NCBI GenBank assembly: GCA_902780135.1
Contig: CACZEK010000010.1
Location: forward strand, 62,001 to 126,000
DNA from: an uncultured bacterium
GTDB lineage: Bacteria > Verrucomicrobiota > Lentisphaeria > Victivallales > UBA1829
Length of the DNA stretch: 64,000 nt
Reading direction: 5' to 3'
Both the position numbers and the translations under genes were made by a program. Below are positions 16,184 to 25,135 of the stretch, in pieces. A model generated the notes under the pieces. The model did no database searches. It worked only from the letters and a program-made list of their open reading frames with translations, and was not told the origin of the DNA. Every line of letters begins with the position of its first letter. Position 1 is the first letter of the stretch.

Positions 16184-17893
16184 ATGGTCGAAGTCACTTT
16201 GAAAATGCCCGGAGAGCCGGATTCCCCGCTGAGCATCCCGCCGGGACAATACCAGGTCGGCTCGTCGGAAGCCGTGCCGATCCAGCTGCCGTTCGTCGGC
16301 GTCTCGAAGCTCCATTGCGTGCTTCAGGCGCTGGAATCCTCGCTCCGCGTCGCCGATCTCGGCAGTTCCAACGGCACCTACCTGAACGGACAGCGCATCG
16401 GACGCGATTTCGTGGACGTGCCCGCCGGCAGCGACATCGAGATCGGGTCCGTCCATATCATCGTCGGCGCGCCGCGTTCCCGGTCCATCCCCGTGCAGGC
16501 CGTGTCCGCGCCGTCCGGGGCTCCGTTCCCCGCCGATTCCGAGCCGCAGTTCAAAAGCCGCATTCTCGCGGTCAGCGGCATCCCGATGTCGGCGCGCCCC
16601 CTCGTGCAGGAGATCAAGAAGCAGGCGCACAGCGAACTGCTGATCCGCCTGAACATGAAGCGCCTCGCGCTCAGCGGCGTTTCGGAGAACGACCTGGAGG
16701 AGAAGGCGCGCACGACCATCCACGAGATCCTGAACGAGCTCTCCATCCCGCTGCCGGAAGGCGTGACGCAGGAGAAGATCGAGAACGAGCTTTTCCATGA
16801 GGCGATCGGGCTCGGCCCGCTGGAAGACCTCATCTCTCGCGACGACATCACCGAGATCATGGTCAACGGCCCGGACAACGTCTACGTCGAACACAAGGGC
16901 ATCCTCTACAAGACCGACACCGCGTTCGCCGACGACCACCAGGTGCTCGCCGCCATCGAACGCATCGTGTCCCCGCTCGGACGCCGCATCGACGAGAGTT
17001 CGCCCATGGTGGACGCCCGCCTCAAGGACGGCTCCCGCGTGAACGCCATCATCCCGCCGCTTTCCCTGGTCGGCCCGTCGATCACCATCCGTAAATTTGC
17101 CAAGACGCCCCTCACCGTGGAAAACCTGATCTCCTACGGCTCGATCACCGCCGAGATCGCGCATTTCCTGGACGTCTGCGTGAAGATACGCAAGAACATC
17201 CTCATTTCCGGCGGCACCGGCAGCGGCAAGACGACGTTGCTGAACATCCTGAGCGGCTATCTGCCGGCGCAGGAACGCATCATCACGATCGAGGACGCCG
17301 CCGAACTCCAGCTGAGGCAGGAACACCTCGTCCGCCTGGAATCCCGCCCCGCCAACATCGAAGGCAAGGGCGAGGTCACGATCCGCGACCTGGTCCGCAA
17401 CTCCCTGCGCATGCGCCCCGACCGCATCGTCATCGGCGAATGCCGCGGCGGCGAAGCGCTCGACATGCTGCAGGCGATGAACACCGGCCACGACGGTTCC
17501 CTGACCACCATCCACGCAAATTCCCCGCGCGACGCCCTCGCGCGCCTCGAAACGCTCGTCCTGATGGCGGGGTTCGACCTGCCCCTGCGCGCCATCCGCG
17601 AGCAGATCGCGTCCGCCATTTCCATCATCGTCCAGATCAACCGCGAGAAGGACGGCAGCCGCAAGGTGGTCTGCGTGAGCGAGATCACCAAGATGGAAGG
17701 CGACATCATCACGATGCAGGACCTCTTCACGTTCCGCCAGGACGGCTGGAGCGAGGACGGCCGCCTGCTCGGCCATTTCGAGCCGACCGGGGCGATCCCG
17801 ACCTTCATCGAGGACATCCGCCGCGCGAACCTCGACCTGGACATTTCCATGTTCACCCCGCCGAAGAAGCCCGGCATGAGGGGAGGCGCGTGA
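16184..17893 (+). CDS. cpaF: FHA domain fused to a CpaF/TadA-type secretion ATPase
   Basis: 569 residues. The N-terminal ~100 residues form an FHA phosphopeptide-binding domain (VGVSKLHCVLQ and DLGSSNGTYLNG motifs). The remainder is a type II/IV secretion ATPase of the CpaF family: Walker A GGTGSGKT (343-350), then RIVIGECRGGEALDMLQAMN and the HDGSLTTIHAN box. It should power Tad pilus assembly or secretion from the cytoplasmic face of the membrane. The FHA fusion implies control by a phosphothreonine partner; a Ser/Thr kinase is encoded at 49.2 kb. CpaF proteins usually lack FHA, so this fusion is notable. It ends one base before tadB starts. Confidence 0.92.
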   Translation: MVEVTLKMPGEPDSPLSIPPGQYQVGSSEAVPIQLPFVGVSKLHCVLQALESSLRVADLGSSNGTYLNGQRIGRDFVDVPAGSDIEIGSVHIIVGAPRSRSIPVQAVSAPSGAPFPADSEPQFKSRILAVSGIPMSARPLVQEIKKQAHSELLIRLNMKRLALSGVSENDLEEKARTTIHEILNELSIPLPEGVTQEKIENELFHEAIGLGPLEDLISRDDITEIMVNGPDNVYVEHKGILYKTDTAFADDHQVLAAIERIVSPLGRRIDESSPMVDARLKDGSRVNAIIPPLSLVGPSITIRKFAKTPLTVENLISYGSITAEIAHFLDVCVKIRKNILISGGTGSGKTTLLNILSGYLPAQERIITIEDAAELQLRQEHLVRLESRPANIEGKGEVTIRDLVRNSLRMRPDRIVIGECRGGEALDMLQAMNTGHDGSLTTIHANSPRDALARLETLVLMAGFDLPLRAIREQIASAISIIVQINREKDGSRKVVCVSEITKMEGDIITMQDLFTFRQDGWSEDGRLLGHFEPTGAIPTFIEDIRRANLDLDISMFTPPKKPGMRGGA

Positions 17894-17894
17894 C

Positions 17895-18791
17895 ATGGGA
17901 TTCATCTCGGAACACCTGTACCTGCTGGCTTCGGTGTGCGCCGGGCTGTGCGCGCTCTTCGGCACGTTCGTGATCGTGGAGTTCACGGCGTACACGTCCG
18001 CCCGCTACAGGGAACGCTTCCTGGCGGAGACCGCGGTCGAGCTGGACGACGTCCTGCTCCAGCTGCCCGTGAACCGGATCCTGGACCTGAGCATCGCGCT
18101 TGCCGCCGTGTCGTTCATCCTCTTCGGCGGCCTCAGCTCGTTTCTGTCGAGCGAGGTGAACTGGATCCGCACCGTCGCGATCGGTTCGATCTCGGCGGTC
18201 GTGGCGTTCCTGCTTCCGCGCTTTTATCTCAGGATGCTGAAAAAGCAGCGCCTGGCGAAGTTCAACGAACAGCTGGAGGACGCCCTCATCTCCATGAGCA
18301 GCGCCCTGAAGGCCGGCTTCAGCATCACGCAGGCGCTGGAGAACGTCGCTTCCGAGAACCGTTATCCCATTTCGTTCGAATTCACCCTGCTTCTCCAGGA
18401 ACTCCGCCTCGGCGTGCAGTTCGAGACCGCGCTCCGCAAGATGGCGGACCGCCTGGAATCGCAGGATTTCGAGCTCGTCGCCGTGGCGATCATCACGGCG
18501 CGGCAGACCGGCGGCGAACTGACGAGCGTGCTGGAGGAGCTGGCGGGCGTGATCCGCGAACGCATGCGCATCATGCAGCGCGTGCGCGCCCTGACGTCCC
18601 AGGGCCGCATGCAGGCGTGGCTGATCGCATCCGTGCCGTTCGTGCTGATGTTCGCGATGATGCGCCTGGCGCCCGACCTGATGGATGCGTTCTTCGGCTC
18701 CCTGGTCGGGGTCGTGGTGCTCGTGGCGGTCGTCGTCATGGTCGTCTGCGGGTTCCTGTGGATCCGGAAGATCACGACGATCGACGTATAA
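17895..18791 (+). CDS. tadB: Tad pilus inner-membrane platform protein TadB
   Basis: 298 residues with an N-terminal helix, a central helix pair (about 55-110), a T2SSF (GspF-like) cytoplasmic domain (about 125-245) and C-terminal helices. Typical sequences are LEDALISMSSALKAGFSITQALE and ARQTGGELTSVLEELAGVIRER. TadB and TadC together form the platform turned by the CpaF ATPase. It begins one base after the cpaF stop. Confidence 0.9.
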   Translation: MGFISEHLYLLASVCAGLCALFGTFVIVEFTAYTSARYRERFLAETAVELDDVLLQLPVNRILDLSIALAAVSFILFGGLSSFLSSEVNWIRTVAIGSISAVVAFLLPRFYLRMLKKQRLAKFNEQLEDALISMSSALKAGFSITQALENVASENRYPISFEFTLLLQELRLGVQFETALRKMADRLESQDFELVAVAIITARQTGGELTSVLEELAGVIRERMRIMQRVRALTSQGRMQAWLIASVPFVLMFAMMRLAPDLMDAFFGSLVGVVVLVAVVVMVVCGFLWIRKITTIDV

Positions 18792-18803
18792 GGAGGAAGA
18801 GGC

Positions 18804-19682
18804 ATGGAACAGATTTTTACGCTTCTGGCAAGTGTTTTCGCGGGGTTGTGCGCGGCGTCCGTGGTGCTTCTCGTCGCGGAAATGGTCTCCGCGATCGACG
18901 TCGAGAGGGCGCAGTTCGGTGAAGACGCCCGGCACATCCCGGTCTTCTTCCGCATCTTCCTGCCGTTCACGCCGAATTTCCGCCCCCTCTGCGCCTCGGA
19001 AGCGCTCGCCGGCACGATGAAGAAACTGCGCGAGCAGCTCGCCATGGCAGGCTACGAACAGGCGCTGACCGCCGAACAGTTCATGACGGTGCGCATCCTG
19101 CTGGGCGCGCTCGGCATGGTCTTCACCTTCCTCTTTTTCGCCTCGAACAACGCGATGGCGGGAATCCTGATACTGTTCTGCACGGTCTTCTATCCGCAGG
19201 TCTGGCTCCGGGGGCTGATCGCGAAACGGCACCTCCAGATCCTGAAGGCCCTGCCGAACGTGCTCGACCTGCTGACGCTGTCCGTCGAGGCGGGCAAGGA
19301 TTTCGTGACCGCCCTCCGCGACATCCTGGCGCGGCGTCCGGCGGACGAACTCGGTCTTGAACTCCGCAAGGCGCTCCACGAGATCCAGCTGGGCAAGCCC
19401 CGCCAGACCGCGCTGAAGGAACTGACGGCGCGCGTCCGCCAGCCCGAACTCACCAGCGTCCTGAACGCGATCGTGCAGTCCGAGGAACTCGGTGTGGGCA
19501 TCGGCCAGGTGCTGCGCATCCAGGCGGAGCAGCTCCGCGCGAAACGCTTCGCGCGCGCCGAAAAGCTCGCGAGCGAAGCTCCCGTGAAGATCCTGTTCCC
19601 GGTGGCTCTGCTGATCTTCCCCGCCGTGTTCACCGTGGTGATCGCGCCGATGCTGATGCGCGCGCTGGAGATGTTCCAATGA
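18804..19682 (+). CDS. tadC: Tad pilus inner-membrane platform protein TadC
   Basis: 292 residues, with a second T2SSF domain: LPNVLDLLTLSVEAGKDFVTALRD followed by QSEELGVGIGQVLRIQAEQLR. Helices lie at the N-terminus, near 95-135 and at the C-terminus. It follows tadB by 12 bp with a GGAGG ribosome site, and its stop overlaps the next start as ATGA. The usual downstream pilus genes (pseudopilins, tadZ, secretin rcpA) are absent from this window. Confidence 0.9.
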   Translation: MEQIFTLLASVFAGLCAASVVLLVAEMVSAIDVERAQFGEDARHIPVFFRIFLPFTPNFRPLCASEALAGTMKKLREQLAMAGYEQALTAEQFMTVRILLGALGMVFTFLFFASNNAMAGILILFCTVFYPQVWLRGLIAKRHLQILKALPNVLDLLTLSVEAGKDFVTALRDILARRPADELGLELRKALHEIQLGKPRQTALKELTARVRQPELTSVLNAIVQSEELGVGIGQVLRIQAEQLRAKRFARAEKLASEAPVKILFPVALLIFPAVFTVVIAPMLMRALEMFQ

Positions 19683-20116
19683 TCCGGAACCTGACGAGAA
19701 AGACCGTGCTGTCCTACCGGACCTTTCATGCCGTGTCGTTCGGCGACCGCCTGCGGGGGCTGATCGGGCGCCCGTTCGAGGAGGCCGGCATCGACGCGAT
19801 GGTCTTTCCGTCCTGTTCCTGCATCCACACGTTTTTCATGACGTTTCCCATAGACGTGATCTTCCTCGGGGCGGACAACACCGTCCTGGCTGCGCATCCC
19901 GGCTGCCGTCCGTGGCGTCCGGCAATATGGTGCGGGGGGGCGCAGTCTGTGATCGAACTGCCCGCGGGCGCGCTCGCGCATACGGGAACTTTGCCCGGCG
20001 ACCGTCTGGACCTGAACGCCGAGACGGTCCCGCCGGAGAAACGGACCAAGTATTCCACTCATGCAGCCGGGGAGCAAAGTACGGTGTGCCCCAGCAAGGA
20101 GAATCCGACAGTATGA
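19679..20116 (+). CDS. DUF192 family protein
   Basis: 145 residues. The family core is clear: SFGDRLRGLIGRP, then the FPSCSCIHTFFMTFPIDVIFL segment with a hydrophobic sheet, and IELPAGALAHTGTLPGDRL near the end. DUF192 proteins are small, often found beside Tad or secretion genes, and have no proven function. It lacks a signal peptide. It overlaps tadC by four bases and the next FHA gene by four bases, so it is translated within the pilus operon. Confidence 0.85.
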   Translation: MIRNLTRKTVLSYRTFHAVSFGDRLRGLIGRPFEEAGIDAMVFPSCSCIHTFFMTFPIDVIFLGADNTVLAAHPGCRPWRPAIWCGGAQSVIELPAGALAHTGTLPGDRLDLNAETVPPEKRTKYSTHAAGEQSTVCPSKENPTV

Positions 20117-21636
20117 AAATCATGTATCTGAACGGCGCCCTGACCGGGCAGACGATGGAGCTGGCGCCCTCCGGCACGACGATCGGCCGCGAGAGCGACA
20201 ATGCCATCCAGCTGCCGATGGGGGGTGTTTCCCGCTACCATGCGAAAATCGAATGCGATGCCGCCGGGAACTGGCTGATCCGCGACCTCGGCAGCACCAA
20301 CGGCACGCTCGTCGACGATGTCCCCGTGGCGGGGACCGCACGCCTCGCCGCCGGTTCCGTCATCACGATCGGCGAACAGCTCCTGCGCTGCGTGGACTCC
20401 GCGCCCGCGGCCGCCCCGAACCCCGCCGTTCCGCCTGCCCGGCAGGATCCGGATCCCTCCGCGCAGCAGCTGACCCGGACGCAGCAGGCATTCTTCTTCC
20501 GTCCGCAGAACACGACTTCGACGCGGATCAACACGGACACCGGGCCCGTTCCGCAGCAGCCCTTCGCTCCGGCTCAGGCTCCTTCCGCGCCCGCCGCCGC
20601 GCCTGCTTCTCCGGCCGAGGTCCCGCACGGCCTGTTCAAGAAAAAACAGAGCGATTCCCCGCAGACGAACCATGCCAGAAAGCTTCTGGGCAACGCGGTC
20701 TTCGCCCTGGTGGTGATCCTTGCCGCATGCGCCGGTTTGTGGATCTTCCTGAAACTGAATGAAACGCAGCAGACGCCCGCCGGCCCGTCCAACGTAAAAA
20801 AGAAGGTCGAAAACCCCTTCGTCCTCTACTACGAAAAGGAGTCCGTCTCCGGGACCGCGGTGTTCCGTTTCGTGCTCCAGGTCGAATACGTCCGGAAGGA
20901 GGCCTCTTCGGACGCGTCGCAGAGCGGAAGCGGCTACTACATGGAGGTCACGTTGGACGAACCGCAGAACAAGCGCCATTATTACGAGCTGTTCAAGGAG
21001 CCGCTCCCCGCCGACCTGATCGAAAAACTCAAACGCGAGATCCTTGAGACCGGGTTCATGGACCTTCAGCAGGAAAAGATCGCCGGGACCTCGCAGGACA
21101 ACCGCCAGCACCGCCGCATCATGGCGGGATTCGACAACAGGTTCTGCGACGTGAAGGTGACCAACGACGTCTCCGAGACGTTCAACCGCGTGGAGAGCAT
21201 CATCAGCGAGGACCTGCTCGACGAATACGACCTCGGCGTGATCTCCCAGAACGTCGACCGCATCCTGGAGGACGCCCGTTCGTTCCTGTTCGTCGCCGAG
21301 GAGGCGTTCCGCAACATCGACACCACGCCGTCCAATCTGCCGAAGGCGATCTCCAACTACAAGCTCGCCCTGCGCCGCTACCAGCTCTTCGAACCGAAGC
21401 CCGCGGAATGGAAGACCGCCCGCGACGGCCTCGAAAAGGCCGAGGCGAAACTGGAGAGCATCCATCAGGAGGGCCTGAAGAACGTCCGGCTCTTCTACGA
21501 GCTCCGCGAGTACGACAAGGCCGTCGCCGAGTGCAACCGCCTGCTTGAGATATTCCCGCCCGACAGCAAGACCTATCAGGCGATCCGGGAAAACAAGATC
21601 AAGATCGAGAAAAAACTGTCCCTGGGGAACAAATGA
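20113..21636 (+). CDS. FHA domain membrane protein
   Basis: 507 residues from the ATG at 20113, overlapping the DUF192 stop. An N-terminal FHA domain (about 1-90, with GRESDNAIQ, SRYHAKIE and DLGSTNGT) is followed by a Pro/Ala-rich linker, one transmembrane helix (about 192-213) and an extracytoplasmic region ending in helical segments that resemble TPR. It probably senses phosphorylation on the cytoplasmic side and connects to the periplasm. It is the second FHA protein in the operon, which suggests a phospho-signalling layer on the Tad machine. The periplasmic part is not recognised. Confidence 0.8.
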   Translation: MKIMYLNGALTGQTMELAPSGTTIGRESDNAIQLPMGGVSRYHAKIECDAAGNWLIRDLGSTNGTLVDDVPVAGTARLAAGSVITIGEQLLRCVDSAPAAAPNPAVPPARQDPDPSAQQLTRTQQAFFFRPQNTTSTRINTDTGPVPQQPFAPAQAPSAPAAAPASPAEVPHGLFKKKQSDSPQTNHARKLLGNAVFALVVILAACAGLWIFLKLNETQQTPAGPSNVKKKVENPFVLYYEKESVSGTAVFRFVLQVEYVRKEASSDASQSGSGYYMEVTLDEPQNKRHYYELFKEPLPADLIEKLKREILETGFMDLQQEKIAGTSQDNRQHRRIMAGFDNRFCDVKVTNDVSETFNRVESIISEDLLDEYDLGVISQNVDRILEDARSFLFVAEEAFRNIDTTPSNLPKAISNYKLALRRYQLFEPKPAEWKTARDGLEKAEAKLESIHQEGLKNVRLFYELREYDKAVAECNRLLEIFPPDSKTYQAIRENKIKIEKKLSLGNK

Positions 21637-21637
21637 T

Positions 21638-23023
21638 ATGATGAAACGTCTTATTCTTTCTGTTGTCTGTTCCGTCTGCGCCGCCGCGCTCGTCTTCCTG
21701 CCTTCCTGCGAAAAGAAGGCGCCCGAACAGCAGGACCTGAGCGACTACGGCAGCATGAACATCACGTCCGACCCGTCCGGCGCGCAGGTCTCCATCCTCG
21801 GCAAGGTCGTCGGCGCGACCCCGTACGCGACCAGGCCCGTGCCGTCCGCCATGTACATCGTGAAGTTCGCCAAGGACGGCTACGAGCCCGCGTGGCTTCC
21901 GGTGACCGTCACCCCGGGCCGCCAGGTCGAGGCGCATGTTTCGCTCGTCCCGGAAAATGCCACCGTGATCATCGACTCCGACCCGTCCGGCGCGCATATC
22001 CAGATGAACGGGAAGGAGATCGGCGACACGCCCGTGGTCCTGCCCGACCTTCCCCTCGGATCCTACTCCGCCACCGCGCAGATGACGGGCTACACGCGCC
22101 GCGACATCTCCTGGAAGGTCCAGAACGGACGTCCGATCCTGATCAATGTCCCGCTGATGAACAACATCGGCACGATTTCGCTTTCCAGCGACCCGGACGC
22201 CGCCGAGATCGAGATCGACGGCAGGATGTACGGCAATACGCCGTTCAAGGATTTCTTCGAGCAGGGACAGCATAAGATCCGCCTCACGAAGAACGGATAC
22301 AAGCCCTACGAGAAGATCGTGACGGTGAAGCGCGACGAGACCACGGACGTGGAAGTCTCCATGGAGATGCTGCCCGGCTCGCTCGAGCTCGACAGCGAAC
22401 CCACCGGCGCCGCCCTCTTCATCAACGGCATCGACTACGGCGTGACGCCCTACAAGCGCGACTCCATCGAAGCCGGCGACTACACCGTCCGCATGACCAA
22501 GGAAGGCTACGACACGCTGGAGCAGACCGTCACGGTCCATCCCGGCGAACCCATGAACCGCACGTTCGCGCTCGACCCGAACACGGGCAGCATCATCCTC
22601 TCCGTGAACCCGCCGGGCATGAACGTCTATCTCGACGGCAAGTTCTTCTGCCGCACCGAGCCCGAAGGAAACTCCCGCGACGTCTCAAAGAGCATCACGA
22701 TCCGGGACCTGGCAGCCGGAGAACATACGGTCACCGTGTCGAACAAGCACGCCAAGCCCGACGTGAAGAGCATCACGGTCACGGTCGGCAAGGGCAGGGC
22801 CGTGCAGGTGCCGGGGATCACCTTCTGGCTGCCGGACACCACGATCGTCCTGAAGAACGGCAGCAAGTACACCGGCCGCCTGACCGACAAGTATTCCGAG
22901 GACTCGAAAAAGGTCGCGTTCCGCCATTCCGCCGGCAAGGACGGCGTGGGCGGCATCACCAACGAATACAACCGAAGCGACATCAAGGAGATCATCCCCT
23001 TGAACGTCATCGACGGAGAGTGA
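21638..23023 (+). CDS. PEGA-repeat lipoprotein
   Basis: 461 residues from the first of two adjacent ATGs. The lipobox LPSC gives lipidated Cys24. Five PEGA repeats follow (about 33-102, 103-172, 173-242, 243-311 and 312-395), each with a variant of SDPSGAxVxIxGxxxGxTP. A C-terminal domain starts VLKNGSKYTGRL. PEGA domains are surface or periplasmic beta modules that may bind polysaccharide. The gene lies directly after the FHA membrane protein gene, so it may be the envelope-side partner of that protein. The function is inferred only. Confidence 0.88.
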   Translation: MMKRLILSVVCSVCAAALVFLPSCEKKAPEQQDLSDYGSMNITSDPSGAQVSILGKVVGATPYATRPVPSAMYIVKFAKDGYEPAWLPVTVTPGRQVEAHVSLVPENATVIIDSDPSGAHIQMNGKEIGDTPVVLPDLPLGSYSATAQMTGYTRRDISWKVQNGRPILINVPLMNNIGTISLSSDPDAAEIEIDGRMYGNTPFKDFFEQGQHKIRLTKNGYKPYEKIVTVKRDETTDVEVSMEMLPGSLELDSEPTGAALFINGIDYGVTPYKRDSIEAGDYTVRMTKEGYDTLEQTVTVHPGEPMNRTFALDPNTGSIILSVNPPGMNVYLDGKFFCRTEPEGNSRDVSKSITIRDLAAGEHTVTVSNKHAKPDVKSITVTVGKGRAVQVPGITFWLPDTTIVLKNGSKYTGRLTDKYSEDSKKVAFRHSAGKDGVGGITNEYNRSDIKEIIPLNVIDGE

Positions 23024-23029
23024 GCCGCC

Positions 23030-23575
23030 ATGCAGCTTCCGCTTCCCGCCGTGCTCGCCATGGCAGCCGCAGTCTCGCTCGCCGCCGCGTCGGTCTTCAT
23101 CCTGACCGTGCGGCGCGAACCCGCCGTGCGCGCCTGGATCGAAAAACTCCCGCGCGAACGCGTCTCCGGCACCGCCCTGACCGTGCTCGCGCTCCTCTGG
23201 TGCGTCCCGAACATCCGCCCGATCTTCATGCCGGATTCGCCGTTCCAGGTCTTCATCCTGCCGCTGATCCTGCTCGCCATGGTGCTCGCCGCGATCTTCC
23301 TGAACTACCTCTTCGCCCGCGCCGCGGCAGCCATCCTGATCCTCGGCGCGCACACCGTGCTGAAGGAGGCGTACCCGGCGCAGCTGCCGGGCTATCCGGT
23401 TCTCGCCGCGCTCGTGCTGGTCGCGGGCGTGATCGGGATCGTGATCTCCGCCAAGCCGTACTGGCTCCGCGACTGGTTCCGGCTGTCGTTCCGCAATCCC
23501 GCCGTGCGCTGGTCCTCCGCCGCGTATTTCCTGCTGCTCTGCGCGATGTCCTGCTATTGCGCCGTGGAGGCTTGA
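23030..23575 (+). CDS. Multipass membrane protein, unknown
   Basis: 181 residues with about five hydrophobic helices (about 6-26, 49-66, 70-90, 95-110, 124-145) and a final one at 163-180. No family was recognised. It lies 6 bp after the PEGA gene and just before rsmG, in the same reading direction, so it is part of the long operon. High GC and strong codon bias support it as a real gene. Confidence 0.7.
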   Translation: MQLPLPAVLAMAAAVSLAAASVFILTVRREPAVRAWIEKLPRERVSGTALTVLALLWCVPNIRPIFMPDSPFQVFILPLILLAMVLAAIFLNYLFARAAAAILILGAHTVLKEAYPAQLPGYPVLAALVLVAGVIGIVISAKPYWLRDWFRLSFRNPAVRWSSAAYFLLLCAMSCYCAVEA

Positions 23576-23577
23576 GC

Positions 23578-24249
23578 ATGATCGAACTGCCCCCGCCGGA
23601 CGCCGCCGAACGCGCCTTCCTGCTCGAATGCGTCGGGGCGGACCGTCTGGAAGCTTTCCTCTCGCTCTGCACGCGGTACGGCGAACTGCTGTACGAGACG
23701 AACGAATCCCTGAACCTGACCGCGATCCCGCCGGAATCCTACTGGAGCAAGCACATCTGCGACTGCGCGCTCGCGCTCCGCGCCCTGCCTGAACTCTTCG
23801 CCGACGGCGTCCGCATGGCGGACGTCGGGTGCGGAGCCGGGCTTCCGGCGTTTCCGCTCGCCGCCGCGCGGCCCGGTCTGGATGTGACCGCGATCGACTC
23901 GCGCGGCAAGAAGATCGCGTTCCTGGAGCGCGCCGCTTCCGACGCCGGACTCGCCAATCTGCACCCCGTCCACGCCCGCGCCAATGAGCTTGCCGCGAAG
24001 CCGGAATACCGCATGGGATTCCGCACGATCACGGCGCGCGCGGTCGCCGGGGCCCCGGAGCTGGTCAAGGAATGCCGCAATCTGCTGGGACAGGGCGGCA
24101 GCCTGTGCGTGTTCCGCACGGAGTCCCAGGCCGCGGACGAATGGCCCGCGCTGGCCGCCGACAAACGCGTCCGCGCCGAACGTACGCCCGAATTCCCGCT
24201 GCCGCACGATGCCGGGACGCGCCTTTTCCTCCGCATCCGGAAACCGTAA
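23578..24249 (+). CDS. rsmG: 16S rRNA (guanine527-N7)-methyltransferase
   Basis: 223 residues from the ATG at 23578, two bases after the preceding stop. NESLNLTAI (42-50) is the family signature, and DVGCGAGLP (82-90) is the SAM-binding motif, followed by DSRGKKIAFLE. RsmG makes m7G527 in 16S rRNA using SAM; its loss gives streptomycin resistance in other bacteria. rsmG is usually beside mnmG or parA; here it ends a pilus operon. Confidence 0.92.
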   Translation: MIELPPPDAAERAFLLECVGADRLEAFLSLCTRYGELLYETNESLNLTAIPPESYWSKHICDCALALRALPELFADGVRMADVGCGAGLPAFPLAAARPGLDVTAIDSRGKKIAFLERAASDAGLANLHPVHARANELAAKPEYRMGFRTITARAVAGAPELVKECRNLLGQGGSLCVFRTESQAADEWPALAADKRVRAERTPEFPLPHDAGTRLFLRIRKP

Positions 24250-24275
24250 ATCCAACGCATCCACAAGGAGCCGTT

Positions 24276-24602
24276 ATGCATTTTTACCGTCTTGACGTTT
24301 ATGTGCCGGATTCGCACGTGGAGGCCGTGAAAACGGCGCTCTTCCATGCCGGAGCCGGAAACTTCGGCAACTACGATTCCTGCTGCTGGCAGACGGCGGG
24401 GACCGGGCAGTTCCGCCCGCTGGAGGGCGCGCACCCCTTCTACGGCGAACAGGGGCGCGTGGAACGCGTGGAGGAATGGAAGCTGGAGTTCGTGGTCGAG
24501 GAGACCGTGCTGGGAGCCGTGCTGGCCGCGCTGAAGGAGTCGCACCCGTACGAGACCCCGGCGTTCCAGTACTGGCCCGTCAACCGCCACTGGCAGGCGT
24601 AG
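24276..24602 (+). CDS. Nif3/YqfO-type small domain protein
   Basis: 108 residues, with AAGGAG upstream of the ATG. It matches the PII-like insert domain of Nif3/YqfO proteins: FYRLDVYVPDSHVEAVKTAL, then GNYDSCCWQTAGTGQFRP and ESHPYETPAFQYWPV. Standalone versions exist in many bacteria and are uncharacterised. It is the last gene of the plus-strand operon; hairpin repeats begin about 20 bp after its stop. Confidence 0.85.
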   Translation: MHFYRLDVYVPDSHVEAVKTALFHAGAGNFGNYDSCCWQTAGTGQFRPLEGAHPFYGEQGRVERVEEWKLEFVVEETVLGAVLAALKESHPYETPAFQYWPVNRHWQA

Positions 24603-24620
24603 GCACGCCCGTTCCTGTTT

Positions 24621-24742
24621 CGGCACGCTCTGTGTGGGCGAGCGCAGCCGCCCACTACTCGGCACTCTTTGTGTGTGCTTGAGCGAAGCCAAACGCTGCC
24701 CGGCACACTTTGTGTGTGGACTCGCGGCGCAGCGCACTGCCG
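24621..24742. repeat. Cluster of ~40-bp hairpin repeats (3 units)
   Basis: Three head-to-tail units of about 40 bp start at 24621, 24660 and 24701. Each begins CGGCACnCTyTGTGTG; the middle one continues GCTTGAGCGAAGCC. CACAC and GTGTG are inverted, and the AGCGAAGC region is a small GNA-loop hairpin. Related units recur at 26826-26910 and 30534-30579, so this is a dispersed REP-like family. The rest of the 530-bp gap to the next gene (24743-25135) is AT-richer and holds nothing that I can name. Confidence 0.75.
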
Positions 24743-25135
24743 AAACAAATCATCTGTATCATAAGTATAGCCTCTTTCTCACGCATATTTTTGAAGGAAA
24801 AAAACTGGTTCCGAGGCTTGACTTTTCGCTGGATAGGGGATAGATTATAGTCGGAATCAGGTTTCCATACCTGTGGAAGCTCGTTTCCACGCTCATATTT
24901 AGTCGTATTGCATCAAAAGAACGTGTGAACTGACCAAGTTTTCGATAGATCCTTTTGATCCCGCGTATGAAATACCAGCAGGAGCATTGTCGCTTCGTTT
25001 CTGCTGGGCGATTTCTGTCGTCTCGGAATCGGATTCTTGGTCGGACCGGCACGTTCGCGCACGGGGTAGCGTCCGGCTTTTTTCATCTTTCAGGCGCGAC
25101 CTCGTGTGCAGGATCATAACCGCCGAGGCCGCCCA

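Noticed and set aside
24621..24742. CRISPR array
   Set aside because: Only three units, with no unique spacers of constant length between them and no cas gene nearby; the units are hairpins that abut directly.
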